This document shows, piece after piece, positions 18,310-26,189 of a DNA stretch of 64,000 nt (positions are counted from its first letter, which is position 1; each line of letters begins with the position of its first letter). The notes below the pieces were generated by a model. It saw only the letters and a program-made list of their open reading frames with translations. It did not search any database and had not been told where the DNA came from. The stretch is from contig NZ_CP025013.1 in NCBI RefSeq assembly GCF_002953715.1, forward strand, positions 496,001-560,000. Reading direction: 5' to 3'. The position numbers were made by a program, and so were the translations under genes. This stretch comes from Rhizobium leguminosarum (GTDB lineage: Bacteria > Pseudomonadota > Alphaproteobacteria > Rhizobiales > Rhizobiaceae).

Positions 18310-18330
18310 ATTCGCGACGCCGCCACGCGT

Positions 18331-18720
18331 TTATCGCATTGCGTCCGCCACACGCAGCGTGTCGGTGAATTGTTCGAAGCGCCGGGTCTTGCCGTCTGCG
18401 ACGCTCCAGACGTGAACGACACGCGCCTTGAAGGACTTGCCGGTCTGTCTGTAAGTCCCGGCATAATCACCGATTCCGATCACGTCGCTGTCTGCATCCA
18501 GCAGCCGTTCGAGGGCGAACGTGTAGCCGTCGAAGGCTTCTCCGAGTGCGAAGAAAACGTTTTTGAAAACCTCTTGCGGACCGACATAGGTGCCGGCACA
18601 GGGAAAGCCATCCATTTCCGTCCATCGGCAATCGGCGGCGATGTCGGCAAGCATGCCGTCCATATCCCGGCGCGCGTTGGCGTCGTAGTGTGCCTTCACG
18701 ATTTCATAGGCTGTGCGCAT
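18331..18720 (-). CDS. SnoaL-like / NTF2-fold protein
   Basis: A 129-residue single-domain protein of the SnoaL_2 type (MRTAYEIVKAHYDANARRDM, DCRWTEMDGFPCAGTYVGP, then VVHVWSVADGKTRRFEQFTD). Members of this cone-shaped fold act as cyclases, isomerases, dehydratases or hydrolases, or only bind ligands. It is the last gene of a three-gene unit, 9 bp after the MoaF-domain gene. A catalytic role in the SDR/MoaF pathway is likely but unproven. Confidence 0.82.
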   Translation of the reverse strand: MRTAYEIVKAHYDANARRDMDGMLADIAADCRWTEMDGFPCAGTYVGPQEVFKNVFFALGEAFDGYTFALERLLDADSDVIGIGDYAGTYRQTGKSFKARVVHVWSVADGKTRRFEQFTDTLRVADAMR

Positions 18721-18729
18721 TGTTCTGCC

Positions 18730-19509
18730 TCAAACTGGTTCCTGCCCGGGGAGATAGTAGGTCATCGATGCCTTGCGGATGAAGGCGCCGGCCGGGCTGT
18801 TCTGGATATGGCCATCACCAGTGATGCCAAGGAATTTGCCCGTCGAACGCATATCTTTGAAATTGTAGAAGAATGTCGAGGCGACAGCGATCTTGAATTC
18901 CCGGAAGGTGAAGATGTACTGGTCCTCGTCGAACTTATAGGTGGTCGTCAGGTCGACGTCCCCGTGCCCGCGTTGCACGCCGACAAGGCATTGCCATCCA
19001 TAGCGTTGCGACGAGAGATAGGTATGTTCGTAGACGTGGTTCGGGCTATAGGTGAAATGCGCCCTCAGCCCGATCAGGTCGCGGCTTTCGGCGGGCACCG
19101 GTCCGCTGACCGCACCGCCTTCGAGAATACCGGGTCGGAAAATCTGCGCCACCTGCGGCTCGCCGACAGATTCCTCTTTTTCGCGCACAATCGAATAGAT
19201 CGAGAGAACGCGGCGGCTGGAAACGTTCAGGATCAAGGTCTCGGCTTCTTTGGGTCGACCCGCGAAAATGACTTCGACGAAGAAGGTGTCGGGTGCGACC
19301 TCGATGACTTCGACCTTGTCGGTTGCGCTGTCATCGCCGTCCGACCATTGCACATTGTTATCGTAGAAGGTGAGTTCGAGCTTGCGGCCATCGTCAAAAG
19401 CAATCGTGTGGGATGAGCCGGAAAGGGCATTCGTCGCCGGCAGACGGTTCGCGTCGATCCCATATGCGAACTGATCGTAGGTTTTCCAGTCTTTCGGATT
19501 CTGGTTCAT
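18730..19509 (-). CDS. MoaF-domain protein
   Basis: A 259-residue protein with an N-terminal MoaF-like domain (YDQFAYGIDANRLPATNALS) and a MoaF C-terminal domain (about residues 130-255, with LIGLRAHFTYSPNHVYEHTY and FTFREFKIAVASTFFYNFKD). The name comes from the moa operon of Klebsiella, where the role was never clear; the fold is thought to be a lipocalin-like barrel that binds a small ligand. It lies 13 bp after an SDR gene and 9 bp before a SnoaL-like gene. No molybdenum-cofactor gene is near, so a catabolic role is more likely. Confidence 0.8.
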   Translation of the reverse strand: MNQNPKDWKTYDQFAYGIDANRLPATNALSGSSHTIAFDDGRKLELTFYDNNVQWSDGDDSATDKVEVIEVAPDTFFVEVIFAGRPKEAETLILNVSSRRVLSIYSIVREKEESVGEPQVAQIFRPGILEGGAVSGPVPAESRDLIGLRAHFTYSPNHVYEHTYLSSQRYGWQCLVGVQRGHGDVDLTTTYKFDEDQYIFTFREFKIAVASTFFYNFKDMRSTGKFLGITGDGHIQNSPAGAFIRKASMTYYLPGQEPV

Positions 19510-19522
19510 TATTGTCTCCTCC

Positions 19523-20308
19523 TCAGGTGAATGCGAGCGTGGGTAGATCGACGGTCCCGGCTCCGCCGTCGACGGTCAGGATGGCGCCGTTGACCATCGC
19601 GGCTTCCGCCGAGGCCAGGAAGCAGACTGCATTGGCGACATCCTCAGGCGTTGCGGGACAGCCAAGCGGCACGTCCTTCGTCACAAGTGCATAAGCGTCC
19701 TCGATGCTCTTCAGCTTGAATTTTTCCATGATGAATTCCATCTGCTCGTCGGCCATCGCGGTCGTCACCCAGCCGGGGCAGACGGTGTTGGTCCTCACGC
19801 CAAGACGGCCGTAGTCCCGAGCCAGCGACTTCGCTAGGCCGATACACGCATGTTTCATAGTGACGTAGCCTGCGGCATCCGGACCGGCAAAAAGCCCCGC
19901 TATCGAGGCAAGTACGACGATATTACCTTTGCTCTCGATCAAATGCGGCAGCGTTTCGCGCGCACTGACGAAGGCCGTGTTGAGGTTGAGCCTGGTCGCC
20001 AGATCCCAAGTCTCGTCCGACATACTGACAGTAGGGCCGACACCATGGCCGCCGGCATTGGCCACGAGAATATCCAGGCTGCCGAACTGCTCGGTGACGG
20101 CAAGGGCGGCAGCCTTCATGCTGGCGCCGTCGGCTGCATCGGCGACAACGACCGTGGCTCCGATCTCTTCGGCAACTGCGTAGAGTGGATCGGGACGTCG
20201 CCCCACGAGCGCGACATTCCCACCCTCCAACCGAATCCGGCGGGCGACCGCCGCACCGATTCCCGTTCCCCCGCCCGTAATAAAGGCGGTCTTGTTCTTG
20301 AAGCGCAT
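19523..20308 (-). CDS. Short-chain dehydrogenase/reductase
   Basis: A 261-residue SDR starting at 20308 behind an AGGAGA site (open frame extends to 20398 without homology). The cofactor motif is TGGGTGIG, the structural motif is VANAGGHG, the catalytic Tyr/Lys pair is degenerate or shifted: the usual YxxxK is YVTMKH (Tyr-Val-Thr-Met-Lys), so Tyr and Lys are kept. The end has VNGAILTVDGGAG. It heads the SDR / MoaF / SnoaL operon, convergent with the transporter operon. Confidence 0.9.
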   Translation of the reverse strand: MRFKNKTAFITGGGTGIGAAVARRIRLEGGNVALVGRRPDPLYAVAEEIGATVVVADAADGASMKAAALAVTEQFGSLDILVANAGGHGVGPTVSMSDETWDLATRLNLNTAFVSARETLPHLIESKGNIVVLASIAGLFAGPDAAGYVTMKHACIGLAKSLARDYGRLGVRTNTVCPGWVTTAMADEQMEFIMEKFKLKSIEDAYALVTKDVPLGCPATPEDVANAVCFLASAEAAMVNGAILTVDGGAGTVDLPTLAFT

Positions 20309-21075
20309 GATGTCTCCTCTCACCTTGAGGAATATCATGGCCCAAAGCGGCGCAGCCGTCGTGTCCACTTCTGCAGTAAGTTTTGACTGAGAGTGCACAG
20401 ACCACGGTCAGCAGACGATGTCGATTGGCCTGTCTGCGCCGAGGCCACCATATGCGTTCCATATATCAACCTTATGCCGGGAATTTCGGTTTATCAGCTA
20501 CTTAGCTTGCTGAGTTGAGGCGCCGGCGGCTCAGATCCCTTCAAGAGCACCAAAACGGGTGGGCCTCGGCTCGGTCGTACCGATTGACAACGATTGCTTC
20601 GGGTCTTTCTCGCAACACCTGAGCGGGAACTGGAATCTTGGACGGATTTGGCTGGATTAGAGCGTTTCAGTTACGGTATTCGTAGGACTGCGAAGCGATT
20701 TAATGTACGCGAGCGGGACAGCTAGAAAAAGCACGTCCGCATCTCCTAAAGCAGGACCTTGATGAACGCGGATATGATAGCCGCCTGGGCGGTGGGAAAT
20801 GGATTCCATGCGATGGATTCCGGGAAAAGCGTGATCACGATCGAGATAAAGAGGATGTCAATCCTCCTCATCGATGAGAGGCAGGGATTGCGACCGCGCC
20901 TCATATCGCGGTTGTTCAAAGACATATCCCTCACAAGGGGGAGCAGCCGCTTGCAGGGTCTTGTTCTTGACCGCAATCCCACTCACTGAGCGCTGACGCT
21001 ATCCCGCAGCTCAGCTAATTCAGGTGGCGGATCGTGGCTGCCGCCGATGAGCAGCGTCGCAAATGCTCAACACTT
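20309..21075. other. Intergenic stretch without a recognised gene
   Basis: Nothing here is convincing as a gene. Two overlapping open frames of 76-78 codons lie on opposite strands at 20746-20989, without ribosome sites or known motifs. At 20658-20669 the 12-mer TAGAGCGTTTCA matches the left end of the IS630-family element at 24916, and then the sequences diverge. The stretch separates the catabolic island from the sulfur operon. Confidence 0.4.
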
Positions 21076-21465
21076 TCAATATTTCTTCTTGCGAACGATC
21101 TTGTTGCCGCGGGGTCCGCTCATGACCGGTGTTCGGTCGCGGTTTTCGGCAAGCAGGTTCCGCCAGCGCTCCAGGCGATCGGCGACCAGGGCTCCGCTTG
21201 CGACAGCTGCATGAACCGCGCATCCCGTTCATGGGCATGGGTGCAATCGCGAAAGCGGCAAAGCGGCGCCAGTTCGGTTATTTCAGCAAAGAGGGTGTCT
21301 ATACCGTCGGCGACATCACTCACGTAGAGCGTTCTTATTCCGGGTGTATCGATGACCCAGCCGCCGCCTGAAATTGCATGCAGGGATCGCGCCGTGGTTG
21401 TGTGTCGGCCCTGCGCGTCATATGTCGGCGGCGACGAGAGCGCTTCTTCCCAGAAGCATGCCTTC
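21076..21465 (-). pseudogene. rsgA remnant (3' end of ribosome-assembly GTPase gene)
   Basis: The minus strand encodes the C-terminal part of RsgA: QGRHTTTARSLH (G2 region), GGWVIDTPGIR (G3) and CRFRDCTHAHE, part of the zinc-binding region. One base appears deleted near 21224; after the shift it continues GCAVHAAVASGALVADRLER, then WRNLLAENRDRTPVMSG and KIVRKKKY with a stop at 21076. The N-terminal OB fold and the G4 and Walker A motifs are absent. It is a 5'-truncated and frameshifted fragment, so a functional copy must be elsewhere. Confidence 0.8.
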
Positions 21466-21627
21466 CACGTGAACGGCTGCCTCTGCAGCGTAGGGCGCAG
21501 ACTCGAATTTCGCACCTGCTGTATGATCGATCCCGCAAAGACCAGCAGCTTGGAACCACGTCTGCCAGCCGATACGGAATTATCGTGGATCAGTCGGCGA
21601 GCACAAAGTTCCTTGCCCACCATTGAA

Positions 21628-21660
21628 TTTTTATTAAAATATAATATGCTATAATATATA
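21628..21660 (+). promoter_or_regulatory. AT-rich BigR-type operator/promoter
   Basis: A run of 33 bases almost without G or C lies just before blh in GC-rich DNA. It contains TATAATAT twice (21640 and 21650), making TATAATATGCTATAATATA. In Agrobacterium and Xylella, BigR represses its operon by binding an AT-rich repeat over the promoter of the same operon. The operon here has the same gene order, so this is the likely BigR box; boundaries are approximate. Confidence 0.6.
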
Positions 21661-21684
21661 CTGTTGAACGCCACGGAGCCAGTC

Positions 21685-22983
21685 ATGCCTGTGACCGCAA
21701 TATCCGAGAAACTGTCGGTCTCGCCGCAGCCAAGTATCGAGGACATCCAGTCGCTACGCGACCAAGGATTCAAGACACTCATCAACAACCGACCGGACGA
21801 CGAGGATCTTGCCCAGCCGGGAACGCAAGCCGAAAGCCAGGAAGCGAAGCACTGCCACCTGTCCTATGCGTTCGTCCCGGTCACGGCCGGCACGATCACC
21901 GAGGCGGATGTGCGTGCGTTCCAGCGCGCCGTCGACAAATCCGAGGGACCCGTGTTCGCCCACTGCAAGACCGGCACTCGGTCGCTAAGCCTCTACTTGA
22001 TCGGCGAGGTCCTTGACGGCCGCATGTCTGCCGACGAGGTCGTCGAATTCGGACGCGGCCGCGGCTTCGACACCAGCGCCGCCGCAGCCTGGCTCGTGCA
22101 ACATGCTGCCCGCAGGCCGCAGGTGAGGGGCTTCTTCGACAGGCGCACCTGGAGCGTCCAGTATGTGGTTTCCGATCCGGTGACCCGCAAGTGCGCTATC
22201 GTCGATCCGGTACTCGACTTCGACGAGAAGTCCGGAGCTACGGCGACCACCAACGCGGACGCGATCCTCGACTACATCCGCGACAACGGGCTGACGGTCG
22301 AGTGGATCCTCGACACCCACCCCCATGCCGACCACTTCTCCGCCGCCCATTATCTGAAGGAGAAGACCGGCGCACAAACGGCGATCGGCGAGCGCGTCGT
22401 GGACGTCCAGAAGCTGTGGAAGGGCATCTACAACTGGCCTGAGCTTGCCAACGACGGCTCGCAATGGGACCGGCTGTTTGCCCATGGCGAGACGTTCAAG
22501 GTCGGCTCGATCGATGCCAAGGTACTGTTCTCGCCGGGACATACACTCGCCTCCATCACCTTTTTGATCGGCGACGCTGCCTTCGTGCACGACACGCTCT
22601 TCATGCCCGACAGCGGTACGGCACGCGCCGATTTCCCCGGCGGTGACGCCCGCGTCCTGTGGAAGTCGATACAGGAGATCCTCGCACTCGCGGATGAGAC
22701 GCGGATCTTTACCGGCCACGACTACCAGCCGGATGGTCGGGCACCTCGCTGGGAAAGCATGGTGGCCGATCAGAAGAAGTTCAACCCACATCTTGCTGGC
22801 GTGACGGAAGAAGAATTCGTGGCGCTCAGGACGAAGCGCGACAAGACGCTGCCGATGCCGAAACTCATCCTGCATGCCCTGCAGGTGAATATCCGCGGCG
22901 GGCACCTTCCGGAGCCGGAAGCCAACGGCCAGCGCTACCTCAAGTTTCCGCTCGATGCATTACAGGGAGCAGCATGGGAATGA
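21685..22983 (+). CDS. blh: Blh: bifunctional rhodanese-like / persulfide dioxygenase
   Basis: A 432-residue two-domain protein. Residues about 1-110 are the DUF442 phosphatase-like domain with the loop VFAHCKTGTRS (nucleophile Cys), which serves as a sulfurtransferase. Residues about 130-400 are a metallo-beta-lactamase fold with the metal motif THPHADHFS and GHDYQPDGR, as in ETHE1-type persulfide dioxygenases. In BigR operons it removes sulfide-derived persulfides, giving sulfite. I chose ATG 21685 (GGAG site, matching start MPVTAISEKLSVS) over TTG 21664. It overlaps bigR by 10 bases. Confidence 0.9.
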   Translation: MPVTAISEKLSVSPQPSIEDIQSLRDQGFKTLINNRPDDEDLAQPGTQAESQEAKHCHLSYAFVPVTAGTITEADVRAFQRAVDKSEGPVFAHCKTGTRSLSLYLIGEVLDGRMSADEVVEFGRGRGFDTSAAAAWLVQHAARRPQVRGFFDRRTWSVQYVVSDPVTRKCAIVDPVLDFDEKSGATATTNADAILDYIRDNGLTVEWILDTHPHADHFSAAHYLKEKTGAQTAIGERVVDVQKLWKGIYNWPELANDGSQWDRLFAHGETFKVGSIDAKVLFSPGHTLASITFLIGDAAFVHDTLFMPDSGTARADFPGGDARVLWKSIQEILALADETRIFTGHDYQPDGRAPRWESMVADQKKFNPHLAGVTEEEFVALRTKRDKTLPMPKLILHALQVNIRGGHLPEPEANGQRYLKFPLDALQGAAWE

Positions 22984-23321
22984 CCACCGATCCAAAGGCG
23001 ATGAGGAGGGCGGGGCTTTCCCCCGCCGAGATGGCCAGCCGGGCCGGAGAGGTAGCGAACCTGCTGAAGACGCTGTCCCATCCGGCGCGCCTGATGATCG
23101 TCTGTACCCTGGTGGAAGGCGAGTATTCGGTCGGCGAGCTTGAAGAGAAGCTCGACCTCCACCAGCCGCATCTGTCGCAGCACCTGACGGTACTGCGTGG
23201 CTCCGGGATCGTCGAAACCCGGCGGGAGGGGAAACAGATCTTCTACCGCCTGACGGAAGAGAAGGCCGCGCAACTGGTCGCCGCCCTCTATGACATTTTC
23301 TGCGTAAAGGATGACAAGTGA
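22974..23321 (+). CDS. bigR: BigR, ArsR-family sulfide/persulfide-responsive repressor
   Basis: A 115-residue winged-helix protein. VANLLKTLSHPARLMIVC and LHQPHLSQHLTVLRGSGIV are the ArsR DNA-binding region. The two redox cysteines of BigR are conserved: Cys44 in VCTLVEGE and Cys110 in IFCVKDDK; their disulfide or polysulfide bridge relieves repression. There are no metal-binding ELCVCDL motifs. It overlaps blh upstream and the YeeE gene downstream, so the repressor is made from its own operon and probably acts at 21628-21660. Confidence 0.9.
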   Translation: MGMTTDPKAMRRAGLSPAEMASRAGEVANLLKTLSHPARLMIVCTLVEGEYSVGELEEKLDLHQPHLSQHLTVLRGSGIVETRREGKQIFYRLTEEKAAQLVAALYDIFCVKDDK

Positions 23322-23728
23322 ACGCGTATCTCCCCTCATTGGTCGGGGGCATGCTGATCGGCGTGTCGGCCGTCATGCTTCTGCTCCTCAACGGCCGGAT
23401 TGCCGGGATCAGCGGGATCGTCGGGCGTCTTGCTCAAGGGATCGGTTTGACGACCAATCTCGCCTTTGCGCTCGGGCTGCTGCTCGGGCCGCTCGTCTAT
23501 CTGCTCATGTTCGGCGGCTGGCCGGTCGTGCAGCTCACCACCGGCTGGCCGCTGCTCATCGTGGCCGGACTGCTTGTCGGCTTCGGCTCGCGCATGGGAT
23601 CGGGCTGCACCAGCGGCCACGGCGTGCTTGGGCTTGCCCGCCTGTCGCCGCGGTCGATGGTGGCGGTCGCCACGTTCCTGACGGCTGGCGCGGTCGCCGT
23701 CGCAATTCTGCGAGGTGTGGGGTTATGA
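23318..23728 (+). CDS. YeeE/YedE sulfur transporter half, first subunit
   Basis: A 136-residue membrane protein with about four hydrophobic segments and the family motif GSRMGSGCTSGHGVLGLARL. In YeeE proteins this Cys-containing loop passes thiosulfate or reactive sulfur through the membrane. Here, as in PmpA/PmpB systems, the transporter is split into two half-size proteins encoded by overlapping genes. It starts 4 bases inside bigR and ends 4 bases inside the next gene. Confidence 0.88.
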   Translation: MNAYLPSLVGGMLIGVSAVMLLLLNGRIAGISGIVGRLAQGIGLTTNLAFALGLLLGPLVYLLMFGGWPVVQLTTGWPLLIVAGLLVGFGSRMGSGCTSGHGVLGLARLSPRSMVAVATFLTAGAVAVAILRGVGL

Positions 23729-24156
23729 ACCGGAACATCTACCAATTCGTGGCGGCGCTCGCTTCGGCCGTTGTCTTCGGCTTAGGACTGTCCTTGTCCG
23801 GCATGCTGAACCCTGTCCGCGTCCAGGGCTTCCTCGACGTCTTCGGGGATTGGGATCCGAGCCTTGCCTTCGTTCTTGGCGGCGCCGTCGTCGTCGCCTT
23901 TATCGCCGTGCAGGTGATGAAGCGGATGCGGCATCCAGCCTTTGACGATAGCTTCCACGTGCCGACGAGCCGCCGGATCGATGCTCCGCTGGTCGTTGGT
24001 TCGGCCTTGTTCGGCCTGGGCTGGGGGATCGGTGGCTTCTGTCCCGGTCCGGCCGTCGCATCCCTATCGGTCGGCCTTCCCCAGACGTTCCTGTTCGTCA
24101 TCGCCATGCTGGTCGGGATGACCTTGTATGACAGAGTATGGAGCAGACGGACGTGA
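23725..24156 (+). CDS. YeeE/YedE sulfur transporter half, second subunit
   Basis: A 143-residue membrane protein with the second YeeE/YedE motif FGLGWGIGGFCPGPAVASL, again with one Cys in the pore loop. ATG 23725 overlaps the first subunit's stop. The frame is open upstream to 23311, but that is a shadow. It partners the first subunit to rebuild a full YeeE-like transporter. The end overlaps the tauE start by 19 bases. Confidence 0.88.
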   Translation: MNRNIYQFVAALASAVVFGLGLSLSGMLNPVRVQGFLDVFGDWDPSLAFVLGGAVVVAFIAVQVMKRMRHPAFDDSFHVPTSRRIDAPLVVGSALFGLGWGIGGFCPGPAVASLSVGLPQTFLFVIAMLVGMTLYDRVWSRRT

Positions 24157-24918
24157 ACACCTCCATTTTGGCGGCAGTTGGCTCCGGCGGAATCGTCGGC
24201 TTCATGCTCGGCCTGCTCGGCGGTGGCGGGTCCATCCTGGCGACGCCGCTACTGCTCTACGTGGTTGGCGTGACCCAGCCGCATATCGCCATCGGAACGG
24301 GTGCGCTTGCGGTCTCGGTGAATGCCTTCGCAAGCCACGCGATCAAGGGGCACGTCTGGTGGCGCTGCGCGGCCGTCTTCTCTGCACTCGGCGTCGTCGG
24401 CGCCCTCGGCGGCTCCAGTCTCGGCAAGGCGATGGACGGAGATCGCCTGATTTTCCTGTTCGGCATTCTCATGCTCGTCGTCGGCGTCCTGATGTTGAAG
24501 CCCGGGAAGCCAGTATCGGCAGAATGTCGGCCCATCGATCTTAAGATGTGCCTTGCCACCACCGCCGTGGCACTCGCCGCCGGCGTTGCATCAGGCTTCT
24601 TCGGCATCGGCGGGGGCTTCCTGATCGTTCCCGGCCTCATGCTGGCGACGGGCATGCCGATGATCAACGCGATCGGCACATCTCTCCTCTCCGTCGCTGC
24701 GTTCGGACTGGCGACGGCCTTGAACTATGCCAGTTCAGGCTTGGTGGCTTGCCTCCGAGTTTATTGGCGGTGGCATTGTCGGCGGCGTTTTTGGCATGTT
24801 GCTCGCTGCGCGGCTCAGCGCCTACAAGAACATCCTCAACCGCCTGTTCGCAACGCTCATCTTCGTGGTTGCTGCATACATTTTGTATCGGAACTGGGGG
24901 ACGGTGGTGCCGGGCTAG
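24138..24918 (+). pseudogene. tauE/safE-type sulfite exporter gene, frameshifted, with IS at its stop
   Basis: A TSUP-family exporter: GFMLGLLGGGGSILATPLLL and the repeat GVASGFFGIGGGFLIVPGL are the two family half-motifs. It would export sulfite made by Blh. Near 24741-24755 one extra base (or two lost) breaks the frame: the reading changes after ALNYASSGLV, while the next frame continues LASEFIGGGIVGG and KNILNRLFATLIFVVAAYIL to a natural end. The final TA of the gene is the target of the IS630-family element, so the stop is now TAG (24916-24918) instead of the ancestral TAA. A sequencing error at the frameshift cannot be excluded. Confidence 0.8.
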
Positions 24919-24924
24919 AGCGTT

Positions 24925-25614
24925 TCACGTTTTGTCGGAAGCATATCCAGCGTTTTCGAAGTAGTTGCGGCACTCCTGAGGTTGGATTGTTTCGACGAGC
25001 GAGCCGATGAAGCGCCAGGTCTCCTCGGTACTGCGTTTCTGAGCGTGGCGCATCCAGTGCTTGATTTTGGCAAAGGCCTGTTCGATCGGATTGAGATCGG
25101 GTGAATAGGGCGGCAGGAACCAGAGCCTGGCGCCAGCCACGCGGATGAGCTGGCGTACGACCGCCGACTTGTGACTGCCGAGATTGTCCATGACGACGAT
25201 GTCGCCGGGCCGGAGCACTGGAACGAGCTGCTGCTCGACGTAGGCGCGAAAGCATTGCCCGTTGATCGGGCCATCGAAGACGCAAGGGGCGGTGAGCCGA
25301 TCGCAGCGCAACGCTCCCAGGAATGTCAGCGTACGCCAATGCCCATGCGGAGCAAAGCCGCGCAGGCGCTTGCCTTTCGATCCCCAGCCATAGAGCGGAG
25401 CCATATTCGTCTTGATCCAGGTTTCATCGATAAAGACCAGCCGTTCCGGATCGAGGCGAGCCTGCCATCCTTTCCAGCGCTGACGCTTGTGGGCGATATC
25501 GGCACGAGCCTGCTCAAGAGCCAACAGTGTTTTTTTTGAAGCGCAGTCCTTCGCGCCTGAGGAACTGCCACACCGTGTTGTGGGAGACGGCGATCCCGCG
25601 CGCCGCCAGTTCAT
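24925..25614 (-). CDS. IS630 transposase, catalytic part (orfB)
   Basis: Encodes the DDE nuclease of the element. The acidic residues are in RLVFIDETWIKTNM, DIVVMDNLGSHKS and PPYSPDLNPIEQAFAKIKHW. The frame begins within orfA, and homology starts near 25530 (KTLLALEQARADIAHKRQRW). It is probably made only as an orfAB fusion by a -1 shift on the A8 run at 25530-25537. Length and motifs are complete. Confidence 0.85.
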   Translation of the reverse strand: MNWRRAGSPSPTTRCGSSSGAKDCASKKTLLALEQARADIAHKRQRWKGWQARLDPERLVFIDETWIKTNMAPLYGWGSKGKRLRGFAPHGHWRTLTFLGALRCDRLTAPCVFDGPINGQCFRAYVEQQLVPVLRPGDIVVMDNLGSHKSAVVRQLIRVAGARLWFLPPYSPDLNPIEQAFAKIKHWMRHAQKRSTEETWRFIGSLVETIQPQECRNYFENAGYASDKT

Positions 25615-25873
25615 CCTTTAATCCGTACAGGCTGAGATGCGGCGTCTGCTGAAGCCGCTCAATGATGAAGTCGCGGTGCGGCTCCAGGACGCGCTTGCGA
25701 TAGCCGCCCATCTTACTCGGTCTCACAGAGCCCGTCGCACGGTAGCGCTGAGACCACTTCACCACAGAAGAAACCGCAACGCCAAACCGCGCCGCCACCG
25801 ATCGACAGCTCTCGCCTGCAGCAATCGCCGCAACAGCGCGCTCCCGCAGATCATCAGAAAGAGGTCGGACCAT
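25514..25873 (-). CDS. IS630 transposase, DNA-binding part (orfA)
   Basis: A 119-residue protein from ATG 25873 (MVRPLSDDLRERAVAAIAAG), with the helix-turn-helix of IS630 orfA in SVAARFGVAVSSVVKWSQRY and a second one around LSLYGLKDELAARGIAVSHN. It ends soon after RREGLRFKKNTVGS. A run of eight A residues in the sense strand just before the end permits a -1 shift into orfB, giving the full transposase. Confidence 0.82.
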   Translation of the reverse strand: MVRPLSDDLRERAVAAIAAGESCRSVAARFGVAVSSVVKWSQRYRATGSVRPSKMGGYRKRVLEPHRDFIIERLQQTPHLSLYGLKDELAARGIAVSHNTVWQFLRREGLRFKKNTVGS

Positions 25874-26189
25874 CGATGCTGGCCTCCTACCCAGCCAGCA
25901 TCTTGAATCACAAAACCGAGTTCGCAGGTATCCCCACCGATTCAAACAAGTGAGGAATTGCTCTAAGGCGCCAAGCGAAGGGCTCGACAGCAGGCGAGCC
26001 GCGACTTCCGGCCAGAAGTGACCCTTGCGTATGAAGAGCGAGCGACCCTTGCAACACCAACACGTTGACCATCTTGTAGAGACCAGCGGCGGCGTCGCTG
26101 ATGGAGATGGTCGTACCCATCGTGTCTGAAAGCGACATGCCGCCACTCTGGCACGGCCGCGCACGGAGCGCGGCAGTGTCCTCCCCCCG

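Larger units (their letters stand above)
24916..25965. mobile_element. IS630-family insertion sequence
   Basis: The element proper is 24918-25963 (about 1046 bp), bounded by TA dinucleotides at 24916-24917 and 25964-25965, the usual IS630 target duplication. The ends are imperfect inverted repeats: GAGCGTTTCAC at the left, and GAGCAATTCCTC when the right end is read inwards. Two overlapping frames on the minus strand encode the transposase. Ends and frames look intact, so it may still be mobile. It sits at the stop codon of the tauE pseudogene. Confidence 0.85.

Noticed and set aside
20658..20669. A possible second IS630 copy
   Set aside because: Only 12 bases match the element end; there is no transposase, no second end and no convincing TA duplication.
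21120..21788. A 222-codon minus-strand gene overlapping the blh start
   Set aside because: Only the part below about 21465 is RsgA-like; the rest is antisense to the blh operator and start.
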